This document shows, piece after piece, positions 23,901-34,339 of a stretch of 64,000 bases of DNA. A program made the translations under genes and the position numbers. The notes beneath the pieces were generated by a model. That model worked only from the letters and a program-made list of their open reading frames with translations. It was not told where the DNA came from and ran no database searches. This stretch comes from Odontesthes bonariensis (lineage: Eukaryota; Chordata; Actinopteri; Atheriniformes; Atherinopsidae): contig NC_134510.1 of assembly GCF_027942865.1 (NCBI RefSeq), positions 34,774,663 through 34,838,662 on the forward strand, in the 5' to 3' direction. Position 1 is the stretch's first letter. The number at the start of each line of letters is the position of its first letter.

Positions 23901-26900
23901 TGGCTGATGAAAATGTACCTGAAATATAAACATCCTGCGCATCTATGGATAAAAAAACCCTCTCAAACAGCAGTATGTGTACTCTTCGTCTGATTCTGCA
24001 TACGCGACTCGCACCAATGACCGCAGATTTAGAAAAAAAAGACCTCACAGATACCTTTCTTTTTTTTCGTGCAGCTGTATGCAGCTGTGGAAACCACTGA
24101 CCTGCTTCTTGAACTGTTGGCATTCCTCTGGAGTGAGAGTGTCTGCTTTGGCGATCAGTGGGATGACATTGACTTTCTCATGCAACCGTTTCATGAATTC
24201 AATGTCCAAGGGTTTCAGACTGGAGAGAGAGAGATAAAGATACAACTTTGGATGGCATTCAAACCGCAAACAGTGCTAATTAGTGCAGAAGCTTTGACAT
24301 TTTGGATCTGGAGCTTTGTTTTTAAACTTGTGCAGCTAAATAAAGTGGAAAATAAATCAAACTGTTGTGGAATTTACTTTTCTCTCATTAAAGGATTAAA
24401 GGGGATATTTCAGGGCTGACTGGCTTATGGGTTTACATTTGATGACAGTTTCTGGGTAAGCTCCTCCTTAGACAGGACAAGGATAAAATGAGCTGAACTA
24501 AATATAGAAATCTGTGACGCTCGACTGATGTTTGTCATGTCTAAGAAAATGACCTCAGAGTCATGAGAAAGAGCTGCTATTCTTGGCTGTTTTAAAGCTG
24601 GATAAATAACATTTGACAAGACAGATTAACTGAGTTACGGCCTTGCATCTCCCTTTTTATGGTGTTATTCAATAACATATCTTCTTTCAATTATTTGAGG
24701 TTACGTTACAAAAGTCTAAATCTTCCTTGAAGCAGAAATCAGCGTTTGCAGCGTTTTAACAGCAACAACTGATATCAGCTTATGTGGAAAAGTAGCAACA
24801 ATAAAAAGCTATTTAACATTTTACATATGTTTCGAAGGTGCACTTTAGAATAAAGATCCTAACATATTTATTGTGTGTCATAGTAGATGTGCTAAACTTT
24901 GACAGCAAGCCCAGGGAGGCGGAAAATTCACCCTAACATGCATGGCCTTGTAGCACTATAAAACATTCAATACTAAATCATTAAGAGAGACTAACAGGCG
25001 GTTTCTTTGCTAAATTATGGACTGTATTGATCATTCACCGCTGCACAGTATCGACAATGTCCAAGTCAATACAAAGCTCGATGGAACACAGTCATTTTAA
25101 TGTTTAAATGACAGAAAATGACCCGAGGGTCTGCAGTTTCCCCCCTCACGAACCGATGTGCTGTTGTTGAGTTGGAACATGTCAGACTGAACAGCTACCT
25201 GGCTACTTTAAACATGTTCCAGACTCATCTCTTTAATAACAGGAACCCGACGTTAAGCCCACACAAGCACATTTCATAAACCGAGCTCTACAGATACGAT
25301 CACATGTCATGTGAGAAAACAAAATGGCTGACGTGTTCGTTCGTGTCAGTGTAAATGCATGAAAATACGTACTAAAGCGTATGTGTAAAAATCGCAATTT
25401 AGAAAATAAAAATAATACCATTTTAATATCAGACAGCATTAAGTTAAATACACTGTTTGCATCATACTGACCAAAGTATGAAAGCACAACAGAAATCTAA
25501 AACTCTGCAAGAATGTGACCTGAACGTGGAAAAAGTCCATCAAGGTTTTTGCTAAAATCATTTTGCACATAGTGAGATATTAAGCTTCCTAGCTCCTGTA
25601 GTTGCTCCATAAAACTCAATAAAAATAAAAGGAAAAAGATCAATTCACCAGCTAATAAAACCACAATCAACTTTAAGTTTCACGCTCGGGAAAGGGACTG
25701 AATTGGGGGTGGGGGATTCAATGCAACCAGATGGATTTCTGAGCAAATCAACTCTTAAAGCTCAACTCAAATAAGGCCAATCAAAGCCAGACATCATAGT
25801 TGAGCGAAAGAAGCAACAGCCGGGCGGCCCCTGAGCATTGGAGGTCATTGTGCTGCTGTGTGAGGGCAGTCAGCTGGTGTAAAGAGGGGGTGCTCAGCGT
25901 CTGCGGGTGTGTTTGTCTGAGAACACACGGTGACCATCCTCAAGGCTGAAGTATTGCTTGTGTGGGTACAGAGCACAGGCTTGTACAGGCACAATGTCCC
26001 ATAGAGAACACAGACTGGAAAAGGAGAACAGACAAGGACAAAGGAGGACAGAGTCTTCTCCTTTGTTGACAGCAAGGGGCCTTATGCAAAACCAGCAATC
26101 GGGCACATCTGGAGCATCAGTGGACATCCGTCTCTAGTACTTTCGGGCGTGTGTGCCCGGTCGCCATCAACAGACTGAGTCAACTTGTAGAATCACTGTT
26201 GTCGCAGTCGGTGAAGGAGCTCTCTCTGATTGGCTGTTCAGTGTTGCGAATGAGTGCACGAGAAGGGAGGCCGCAGAGAGGCAGAAAGCTAACAGCTAAC
26301 TTTGGCACATCACATACAGTCTCTTCTTCACTCGTTTGATTTGCTTTTTCGAAACGAGCAACATTTTCAAAAGGACACGTTAAGCTGGAGTGAAGAAACT
26401 AAAATCCCAGCTCAGTTTCCCACCAACGAAAAACAGAGCACACACACAATGTTTTCCTTGGTCGTATTACGCTCGTAAAACCACCGCCCTCTGTATGGGT
26501 GAGCTAAGGGTGAGCAAAGTCTTGTTGCACGGGCACAGATTGGACGCCCCAGACGTCAGTTGGAAGTCATCTGCGCGGTGTGTTAATGCATTATTTGGTG
26601 TGTTCAGACACTAGCGACGCAGGGAGACCCAAGGCCTGATCATAAGATTAAGATTAATAAGATTACGGGCATGTGAACACACAAGTCCATAATCTTATTT
26701 GCATATCAACAAACTGGGAAAAGCCATAAAGCAGTATAAAATATATATATATATATATATATATATTTTTTTTAAGAGATATATATATATCCATTTGTCC
26801 TTAAAAACTTAAAAGTCATCTTTAAGTAATGAGCCGTCTTTCTAACATGGAATAAAGCCATCTGCAAGCACTTAAATGAGTCGTCTGCTTTTTTTTTTTT

Positions 26901-29900
26901 CCATTGTTTGTTTACAAAAGGAAGGAAATGACCTCTTAAGTTTCTCAATATCCCTACTTCTACATGTTCTGCTCTTAGACTGATGTGCATCACACGGGTT
27001 ATACGCTTCATAAAAGAAAGGCAAGATGAACCCTTCAGACGTCGATGCACCATATAAGATCTGGTGGCTTGTGAATAATGAACATAATTAAAATTCCACT
27101 GTCATATTTTCATGAAACGCTCGCTGATCAGTATCATCTGCTGGGCATTTTGCCAGCTGGATGAACAACTCCCTCTTTTTTTTTTTTTTAATGACACTCG
27201 AGTTTTAACCCTTATTTTGCAGGACTTAGTCTTAATATCACTGGCTCGGGGGAAGTGCTGCAGGAGACAGTAAAACGACATGTTTACCAGGAGCTGCCGA
27301 GCATAAACAACTTTATGTTGCTGGAAACTGAACTCTTCAAAATGCAGAATGGACATTTGTGCCTCACTAAGTGTAGTTTTTACAGAAAAAGGAAAAGGAT
27401 TCAGATCTGAACTCCCCTCTTTAACTTTCAGCCACAAACGTGTATCTGACCTTTGAGGCACCGCTAACCCACATTTCCCTCCTCACACTATTTTTCTCTC
27501 ACTTCCTCTCGCTGTCGTCACGCCCATCCCCTTCTCAACCCTCTCCTTTCTAAATCCTATATACATTCCTTACTTCCACGGTGCCTTGATAGTGAAAAAT
27601 GATGTGACAAATTGAGAGTCTGATTAAGTAGCACATGTGGAAAATGACACTCAGTATCTTGTCAAACCGTCTTCCAGACTCACCCATGTCCTGACGGGGC
27701 GATGAAATAAAGGCAGCAGTGGATTCGGCTGTCAGGCATCTGTCGTCTATTCACACGTGATTCTGAGTTCAGGTAGTCCTCAAACTTACTGTCTATGTGG
27801 TCGATAACAGGCTGCCAGCTGCAGAACATAAATGACACCTTCAGTTTAGAAACAAATGCTCACAAGACTTGATTGTTAGCTTCTACACCAATAAAACATC
27901 ACAAAGAAATGATTGATGCATATGCAGAGGTGCAGCTGTTCCAGTCCTCACCAGTTGCTGTTGTCAACAGCATCTCCGAATCCCGGGGTGTCAACAATTG
28001 TGAGCAGCAGCTGGACACCGCCCTCCTTTATTAAAACTTTCGACTGCTCCACCTGACACATGAGAAGGAAAAAAAAAAAAAAGGCAAAGCCCTCAGACAA
28101 GTGCGCTATGTTTACCTCTGGTGCAAACCGTGTTTCTTTAAACAAAAACTTAAAAACCGGCACAAAGTGGAAGGAGGGAACTAAAAACATTATCAGTGTT
28201 CGGCAGTATCACAGACAGCAAGCCTGACATACAGCAGAAAACACTTAGCTGCAAGCAGCATGTAGCAACATGCCATTTCACATGAGGCTATTAGCAAATC
28301 ATGCTGAGAAACCAGCAAAACACACGCTTTCTGGAGATAGCAGTGCTGTCAGTCGCTAGCCAGACAGACTGAGTTTGCACTTGAGGCATTCAAGATTCAG
28401 GACCATATTAGGAAATATGAGCATAAAGGCATTTATGGCCTGAACTGATGAGTCTGACTTGTTTCAACCATTTTAAGAAAGTTAAGAGAAACAATCCAAA
28501 CATATCAGAAGTGTTTCACCACTCTCCATAACTCTCTTCTCATGAAAATATTCAGTTTATGTCTGAAAAGTTTAAACAGTTGAGGCAACTATTTCTGTTG
28601 CCTTTAAGTTGAACTGCACGGGGTCATCTGGCATTTTAACACCATAAACTCCAACAATCCAACGTTACGGTCTTCATCCTACATTGATAATTATATTCTT
28701 TTGTAGTTCTTGTGACTATAGGAGGAAGAATCCCCTGTTTGAGGTGTCTGAACGTCATGAGCTGCATACGATCATCGTTTATAGAACTCCGTTTGTAGGA
28801 TGTTATTTAGCTTCTACACCATAGAAGCTACCATCCCTGCACAAGGGGAACTTTCTGTGTTGTACCTGTAAAGTGATTGAGCCAGACAACATAAGTGTGT
28901 GATGACTGATTTTACACACGAATGTCATACCAGGAGACAGTACCTAAACTTGTAAAATTCAGAAAACCAGTGCTAATATAAACAATAGTTCTTAACGTTT
29001 ACAGCCTTTACAGAGTCGAATAATCCACAGAGAAATGAAGCAACAGTGGAGCTCAGGGTTCAGAAGATGTACAGATAACTTTCAATATGATTTGGATTCG
29101 TCTACCAACGTTCAGCTAAATATTACGTGACTTCAGCGTTTCCTGTGTGAGCTGTAAATGTAACCAGCACAAAAAGCCAGTGAAGGTGTGTACTACTTTG
29201 AGGAGAACTCCAATCTCCATCACACTCCCCAAGAATCCTAAAGCTGTTAGGCTTGAAAGCCCCTTATGCCAGCATTATATTATCACAAACACAGATGAAG
29301 AAAATCTATTTTTCTATGTTCTGTGGCTACAATCCTTTTCACATTCAACCAAAATCTAAAAAAAAAAAAAAAAATCAAGGTTTGTGTTACAACACAGACA
29401 TTTTACCACCACCCACCCCAGCGGGATCTGACAAGACAGGTGTGTTTAACAGATTGAAACACTGCGTGCAACATTTCACTGCGGAGAGCAAAATATACCT
29501 GTACAGTCTTTTTGATTCTATGTGAAGGTCCGGGATATTCTGCTGAATACAGGTCTGTTAGGAACAGGGAATTAATCAAAGTTGATTTGCCCAGGCCCGA
29601 CTCTCCTGTGAAAAAAAAAAAAAACAAATCAACAAGAGAAATCAGCATTTTTAAAAACCCTCATGCTGTAGTCAGATTGTAAAGCAGTGCATCAGTGTTT
29701 GGAAGAAAATGTTAAAAATGATTCCATCTGTCTTGTATTGATACAAAGAACACTGGTGCCGTCCCACAATCAAAGGCTGGGTGTCTTTCCAGGGATGCAA
29801 CAGACTTTTGCCAAAGATATCAATCTATCTGGCTTAAACAGCTAAAAAGGCTAAGGAAACAACGAGGACAATGGCTCTTGTTATGTGCAGCTGACTGGCT

Positions 29901-31304
29901 GTGTGGTCTGGGAGGCTTCTCAAGCTCGGTTGACTATTGTGTGCCCTGTTTCCAAGCTCCCAGTGAAAAGGATCATTAGTGGCAATGACCACTGGCACTG
30001 CCTGCCTTGGCTGATGGCCAGGAGTCAATATTTAACAAGTTAACATTTACACCACAGCGACAGTTAAAGGGTAATGTGTGGTGCTTCCACTGTAGCATTT
30101 GTTTGCCAGACATATTATGTGTTGCATGTTACTAAGTCCTAGAAAGCGCTTATCAAATTTACTGCAATATGAAGTGCAGACAGGACTCTGAAAGAGCTGC
30201 AGTGTAATGTGTGAACAGGCTGTTGGGTCACGTGTTTGATGAGCTATGGATAGATGTGCCAGTCACCGATGGTAATGCCATACCAATCTCTCTTCCCCCT
30301 TTCGTCGTTCACACCACACTAGTGACGAACAGCATGTAGGCGCAGCGGGGACATGTGGGCTTGCAGCTAATCAAAGCCAAGATGAGCTAAATGTTGTGTG
30401 TGTGAAAACAATGGCATGCATTTATCAACCAGAAAGCCCAGAGACCCTTCTCTACTGTCCTTGTTGCAATGTCATTTTTAATCTTTCCTGCAATTATGTC
30501 CATAATGAAGATACTTGCCGACAACAGACTGAAGCTTTTGGAGGCCCACGAGACCCACTTGGTCCCAATCCAGTAACTTGTACAGAAAACAGTGCAGAGT
30601 TCATGAGGAAGCAAACTCTAAAACGCTGTAACTGCCCAATAATAATGATTAAAAGAATGCTAAAAAACGGTGCTATGCTACTCTGATTAAACTGGGTGTT
30701 GAGAACAAACAAAACCAATGTTCTTAGATGCATGCTAAGAACACTTTTGTTGGTCCGGCCACAGGAAATGGTTTTGACCCTGGGACACGTTTTCCCTCCA
30801 AACAGAGCCTGATCAGCCAAGGAGGATTTTGGCCCAGTGTCAACCGCCACATCTAAGCATTTCAAAAGAATGTCTGCATTTCTGATCCGCTGAGTGCAGC
30901 TCTGGATAAATCCAAACCAAATGTTTCTCTTCTGTGAGACAATGTCAAGTGCCTGACATCAAGATTAAACAGAGGGGAAACACAATGCCCCAACCTCCCT
31001 GAGTCAGCAATTAACACTGCAAAGCTGGGCGCCTGTCCCCTTGTATACATAATATGGTTTCTCACACACACATACACACGTGTATCTGCCTCTCTAAAAC
31101 AAACCATGCTGAAGGACTCCAAATGCCAACCACAGGGAACACAATGAAATGATTCAAGCAAAACAGGGGCAAACAGAGTGCTGAGCAGCGTGTGTTCTTA
31201 CCCACGACCATCAGGGTGAACTCAAAGCCCCTCTTGACAGACTTCCTGTACACTTGGTTGGGGAGGCTTGCAAAGCCAACATATCCTTCCAGATTCTTTT
31301 GTTG
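13822..31304 (-). CDS. septin7: Septin 7 (12 coding exons seen; N-terminal exon unresolved)
   Basis: A filament-forming GTPase of the septin cytoskeleton. It pairs with SEPT2- and SEPT6-group partners in hetero-oligomers at the cell cortex, cleavage furrow and base of cilia. Exons on the minus strand, in order: 31304-31202, 29605-29499, 28052-27952, 27818-27684, 24219-24102, 23623-23531, 23419-23323, 23143-23092, 22999-22871, 17903-17768, 16778-16636, 13861-13822. All phases join without a break to give 417 residues. The known family length of about 437 implies ~20 missing N-terminal residues. Identity rests on [20 protein letters not shown], the P-loop [20 protein letters not shown] and the C-terminal KNKKKGKIF. 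The group of septin 7 is clear; which teleost paralogue (a or b) is not. Confidence 0.95.
13937..14920. mobile_element. Non-autonomous DNA transposon with 8-bp target duplication
   Basis: TATTTTCC occurs directly before (13929-13936) and directly after (14921-14928) this segment. The ends are inverted: TAGCCTGG on the left and CCAGGCTA(G) on the right. A second inverted pair lies inside (CCCATGCTGCTTTGCGC at about 13949; GCGCAAAGCAGCATGGG at about 14758). An 8-bp duplication fits hAT or P superfamilies. A short frame from the ATG at 14119 ([18 protein letters not shown], then stop) may be the remnant start of the parent's protein. It sits in the last intron of septin 7. Confidence 0.65.
14930..16635. 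other. septin 7 last intron, remaining part
   Basis: No exon was found. Around 15290-15350 the wording GTTCCCTCTGAGCTGCGCGC with GCGCA repeats resembles a high-copy fish repeat, but termini were not seen. The rest looks unique. Confidence 0.35.
17737..17762. repeat. (GT)n microsatellite
   Basis: About a dozen GT units lie six bases from the donor of the septin 7 coiled-coil exon. On the coding strand this is a (CA)n just inside the intron, a position where CA repeats can influence splicing. Confidence 0.7.
18232..18400 (+). mobile_element. LINE reverse-transcriptase C-terminal fragment
   Basis: One frame reads [20 protein letters not shown] then KLFLKTYRK, the typical C-terminal motif of fish LINEs (L2/Rex1-like). 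It is short, with neither 5' part nor clear tail, and lies in a septin 7 intron (17904-22870). Confidence 0.6.
19432..20183. mobile_element. hAT-type non-autonomous element nested in Tc1
   Basis: The ends are TAGGGCGAG on the left and CCCAGCCCTA on the right, roughly inverted. The flanks TTAAAAAT (19424-19431) and ATAAAAAT (20184-20191) match at 7 of 8 bases, as expected for an aged 8-bp hAT duplication. A remnant BED-type zinc-finger phrase, [14 protein letters not shown], lies at about 19865-19910. A 32-bp tandem array occupies the left half. Confidence 0.7.
19559..19703. repeat. 32-bp tandem repeat, four and a half units
   Basis: Units start at 19559, 19591, 19623, 19655 and 19687. The first four are identical by eye (GTAAAAGTCTGTCGCTCACA plus 12 more bases); the fifth is partial. 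Each unit contains an AAAAGTCTGT...ACAGGCTTTT imperfect palindrome. Confidence 0.85.
22871..31304 (-). CDS. septin7: septin 7: polybasic region and GTPase domain exons
   Basis: Nine exons encode the core. [17 protein letters not shown] is the polybasic membrane-binding stretch leading into strand 1. The G1 P-loop GESGLGKS spans the first intron junction, so the split G codon is restored by splicing. G3 is [33 protein letters not shown] carries the G4 AKAD motif. [23 protein letters not shown] is the G5/septin-unique junction. [20 protein letters not shown] closes the septin unique element. All are intact, so GTP binding is expected. Introns of 0.1-3.7 kb separate them; the largest in this part is 24220-27683, where I see no other gene. 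Confidence 0.93.
26736..26792. repeat. (AT)n microsatellite
   Basis: A pure AT run, then a T tract and a second shorter AT run. It lies in septin 7 intronic DNA. Confidence 0.75.
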
Positions 31305-31645
31305 CTGTAAAACAGTTTAAAAATTGAAACCATAAAGAAATGGAATCTCGCAGCTCCTCTTTACCAGCAAAGTTTAAGAAACAAGTTTCAACCACCTTAC
31401 TTACATGTTTCCTAAACCAAAATACAGATCAACAAATATTCTAAAAACTTAAGCCTCAGTGCTTTTACTGTCATCTAAAATACAATAAAGTTAAATTTGA
31501 GAGGCTATAATTACAAGAAATTGACATTCCAGATGTAATTACATCTAGATTAACACATTTTTGTTTGTGCTCTCAATAGCAGAATGAAAATGGGTTCAAA
31601 AGCTGTCCACATATTTTTAAACATAACCCAAAATTTCTGTACTTA

Positions 31646-31760
31646 CAGCTGTGTTGTGACGATCATTACAATGAGGTCCCAGTGAGCATGCAGATCCAGT
31701 AATTCCAGGGTCACAAGGAAATAGGGATGTTGAAAGCACAAAAAGCAACAGAAAATAAAT
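31646..31760 (-). other. Possible alternative first exon of septin 7 (unproven)
   Basis: On the minus strand a strong donor (ACAGCT then GTAAGT) ends at 31648. The frame ahead of it reads CNDRHNTA and would join in phase with QQKN of the next exon. However, there is no AG acceptor within the 115 bases upstream and no ATG in that frame before an in-frame stop near 31770. It may be a non-coding alternative first exon or chance. Confidence 0.25.
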
Positions 31761-33219
31761 CACCGATCATCTGACAAACTATTCTGCCTTTAAAACCAGT
31801 TTCCCCGTGTTGTGAAACCTGGGGCAAAATGATTCACGATCTGAGTGACAGTAATAGCACTGACAGTTAGCCAGAGTTGTACATATTCCACTTCACTTGC
31901 TCCTTTAACGTCAGTAGCACCATAAAGCAGGGTCCATTCACTGTTGCAGCCTTTTCTTTAAGCCTGTGGCTAGGAGAAGATTTCTGCTTCTTACAGCATC
32001 TTCTGGCTGCCGACAGCAGCCCACACGTCTCCTTTGTGGCTCTAGGTCTCGATATGCTGATTTGCCTACAGGATATACAGTTCAATATCTACAAGCATTA
32101 TGCGGTTTTAGTTTTTAAATAAATAAAAACTGTGTCCTTGGTTCGCAAATAAGTGACCTAGCATACCATCTAACCTTTGCAAAGCATCAACAAACATTGT
32201 ATAAAACCTAAGAAGCTGAGTTTTAAAAGCAAAAGGGAAAAAAAGATGTGTGAACTGTCATATTCAAATCACAACTGTGTGTTTCCTTTTCGATAGTGTC
32301 TCAGAGGTCTTCTAAAGGAAGTGGTGACAAGTGGAGGATTTAGTTGTCGTGTGCTCGTGCAAATTTAAGATTAGTTTCAAAGTTGAATTCAAGAAACTTG
32401 TGCTAAAGGAGAAAACAAATTAAAAATGCACCAGACTCAGTAAATAATTCCCTATACTCCCTATATAGACCAATACCAAATCTGATGCTTCAGTTTGAAA
32501 GGAAATTCAAATAACAGGTGCTGTGTTCTGACATACGGGTCACAATCTGCAGCCAATGAACTTTAAAGTCAAAACATTAACTCTGAGGTACTAGATCCAC
32601 TGTAAGCCAGATTAGATGGCAGCCGTAACCTCATTATGCCTAACATGCCTGACATAGTCCAGATCTGACTTGGACTGCCTTCGCAAATACTCTACTAATG
32701 CGAAGTTAATTAAAAAACCGATCGCATATTAATACAAAACCCATATCTGCCACTTGAACAACACTAGGTCGTTTTCGTTTAAAAAAAGAATTTCGTGGAG
32801 GTCTTCGAGAGAAAATGTAGTCCTAACGATTTTCTCTCACTTTACACAATGTGGGGGGATATGTTAGAGAACCCCACAGTTCAAACGCGTTTCCTGTACG
32901 CATTTGCCCTTAACTTCAAAGCATAAAAGTTAGCATTAATGTGAGCAGTTTAATCCAACATACACCAAGTTAGCTCGCTATCAAACTGCTGCTATTTACG
33001 AGTAACCTTTGAAAAACAGTCGTGCGTTACTGTAACTGGGGGTTAGCTAGATTTAATAGGATGAGTTATAAAAAAAGAAAACACAAAAGCGTTTACTGAA
33101 ATACTTTGCTAAAGAGCTAAAGACAGGAAATGACACTCCCGGTAGGTTATGCAGCCTGTTAGCACACCAAAGCTAACAACTAGCTAGCTAGCAACCCATC
33201 CAACTGGAGGCGGACTGGG

Positions 33220-34133
33220 CGTTGGTTGCTCAGACAACTGCTGAAGCTAAATAGCGACCAATTTTTTTAATAATGCTACCAATGCTAACTCAAATAATCA
33301 TCACTGCAATTTAAAACAATGTTTTCTGGTAAGTTGTGACAGCAGCTGACAGTGGCAGTCTCACCCATAACGTTAACGCTCCCTGCCGCCTCTAACACCG
33401 ATCATTCACAAGCCGACATTCCCCTTCTCACTACTTTTGCTCGTCCTGCGCACAATGAAGCACGCAGCGCCTCGTGGACTCAACAACGCTGCGCCAAAAT
33501 TCTGACGTAAAGTGTACACGAATAGTAATAGGAGGCATATATTTATCTCGCGATATTTCGGAATTTCTTTGAGTAACAACTTGGTCTCACGAGAATAAAC
33601 AACCACGACCGTAAAAGAGATAATACATTTTTGACAAAAAGGACCAGATTTCTTTCTAAAATGTTAAAACTGATTTAAACTTTGGATTTCTTTTATTCAC
33701 AAATACATTTTAGTTGAAGTGCCGAATTTACTTATTAATTGGCACTTACTTAATTTGCAGTTATATGCAGCATGTATGTTTTTGTTATTTTGTTTGACAA
33801 GTTTAACTCAACGTCAGTGTAAACTACAGCACTGTAGTAGATAAACAAAGTTCCTGTAACGTAAGTCATATAGTCAAATTGTCACAAACAGCGTCATTTG
33901 CATCCATAGCAACCAAGACTGCACAATACTCCTTGGTCGGATTGGACATATGTCGGACATGCAGGGGAAATAATATTGCGTTTTCTCATTTACAAATATC
34001 CGGGTGTCTTTTGAAGCGCGAATAACAATTATATCACCTGTACTCCCGACTGAGCACATTAAAAGAGGCGGTATTTGTATTTAGCTCTTTAAATGATCTG
34101 CTAACTGCTACTGCGAGGCAGAAAAAAAAAAGG
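33220..34133. promoter_or_regulatory. Probable bidirectional promoter, septin 7 / nek10
   Basis: septin 7 leaves leftward and nek10 rightward from this interval. The part from 33360 to 33560 is CpG-richer than its surroundings and has a TCTCGCGA motif (33546-33553), common in housekeeping bidirectional promoters. On the minus strand a segment ending ...AACGTTATGG with a GTGAG donor (33363-33367) is a candidate septin 7 first exon, though its frame does not join the next known exon. Two X-box-like sites are present: GTTGCTCAGACAAC (33225-33238) and GCATCCATAGCAAC (33900-33913). A likely non-coding nek10 exon ends at 34133 with AGG then GTAAGA. Confidence 0.5.
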
Positions 34134-34339
34134 GTAAGACACTTATCATGTTTTTATGGCAGCACGGTAGGGTAATTCAACTGCTTATTTTACCCAAACA
34201 GTTATACACTAGCCTTGTTTTTTACTGAAATTACTGTAAAAAAATTCCTCTGATGAGTTCTTTTGATTATCTGAGGTTAAATGTGTGCTTCAACTTCTTG
34301 CAGGTCCTTAATGAAAAATGGAAAGGGTGTATCCTGAAA

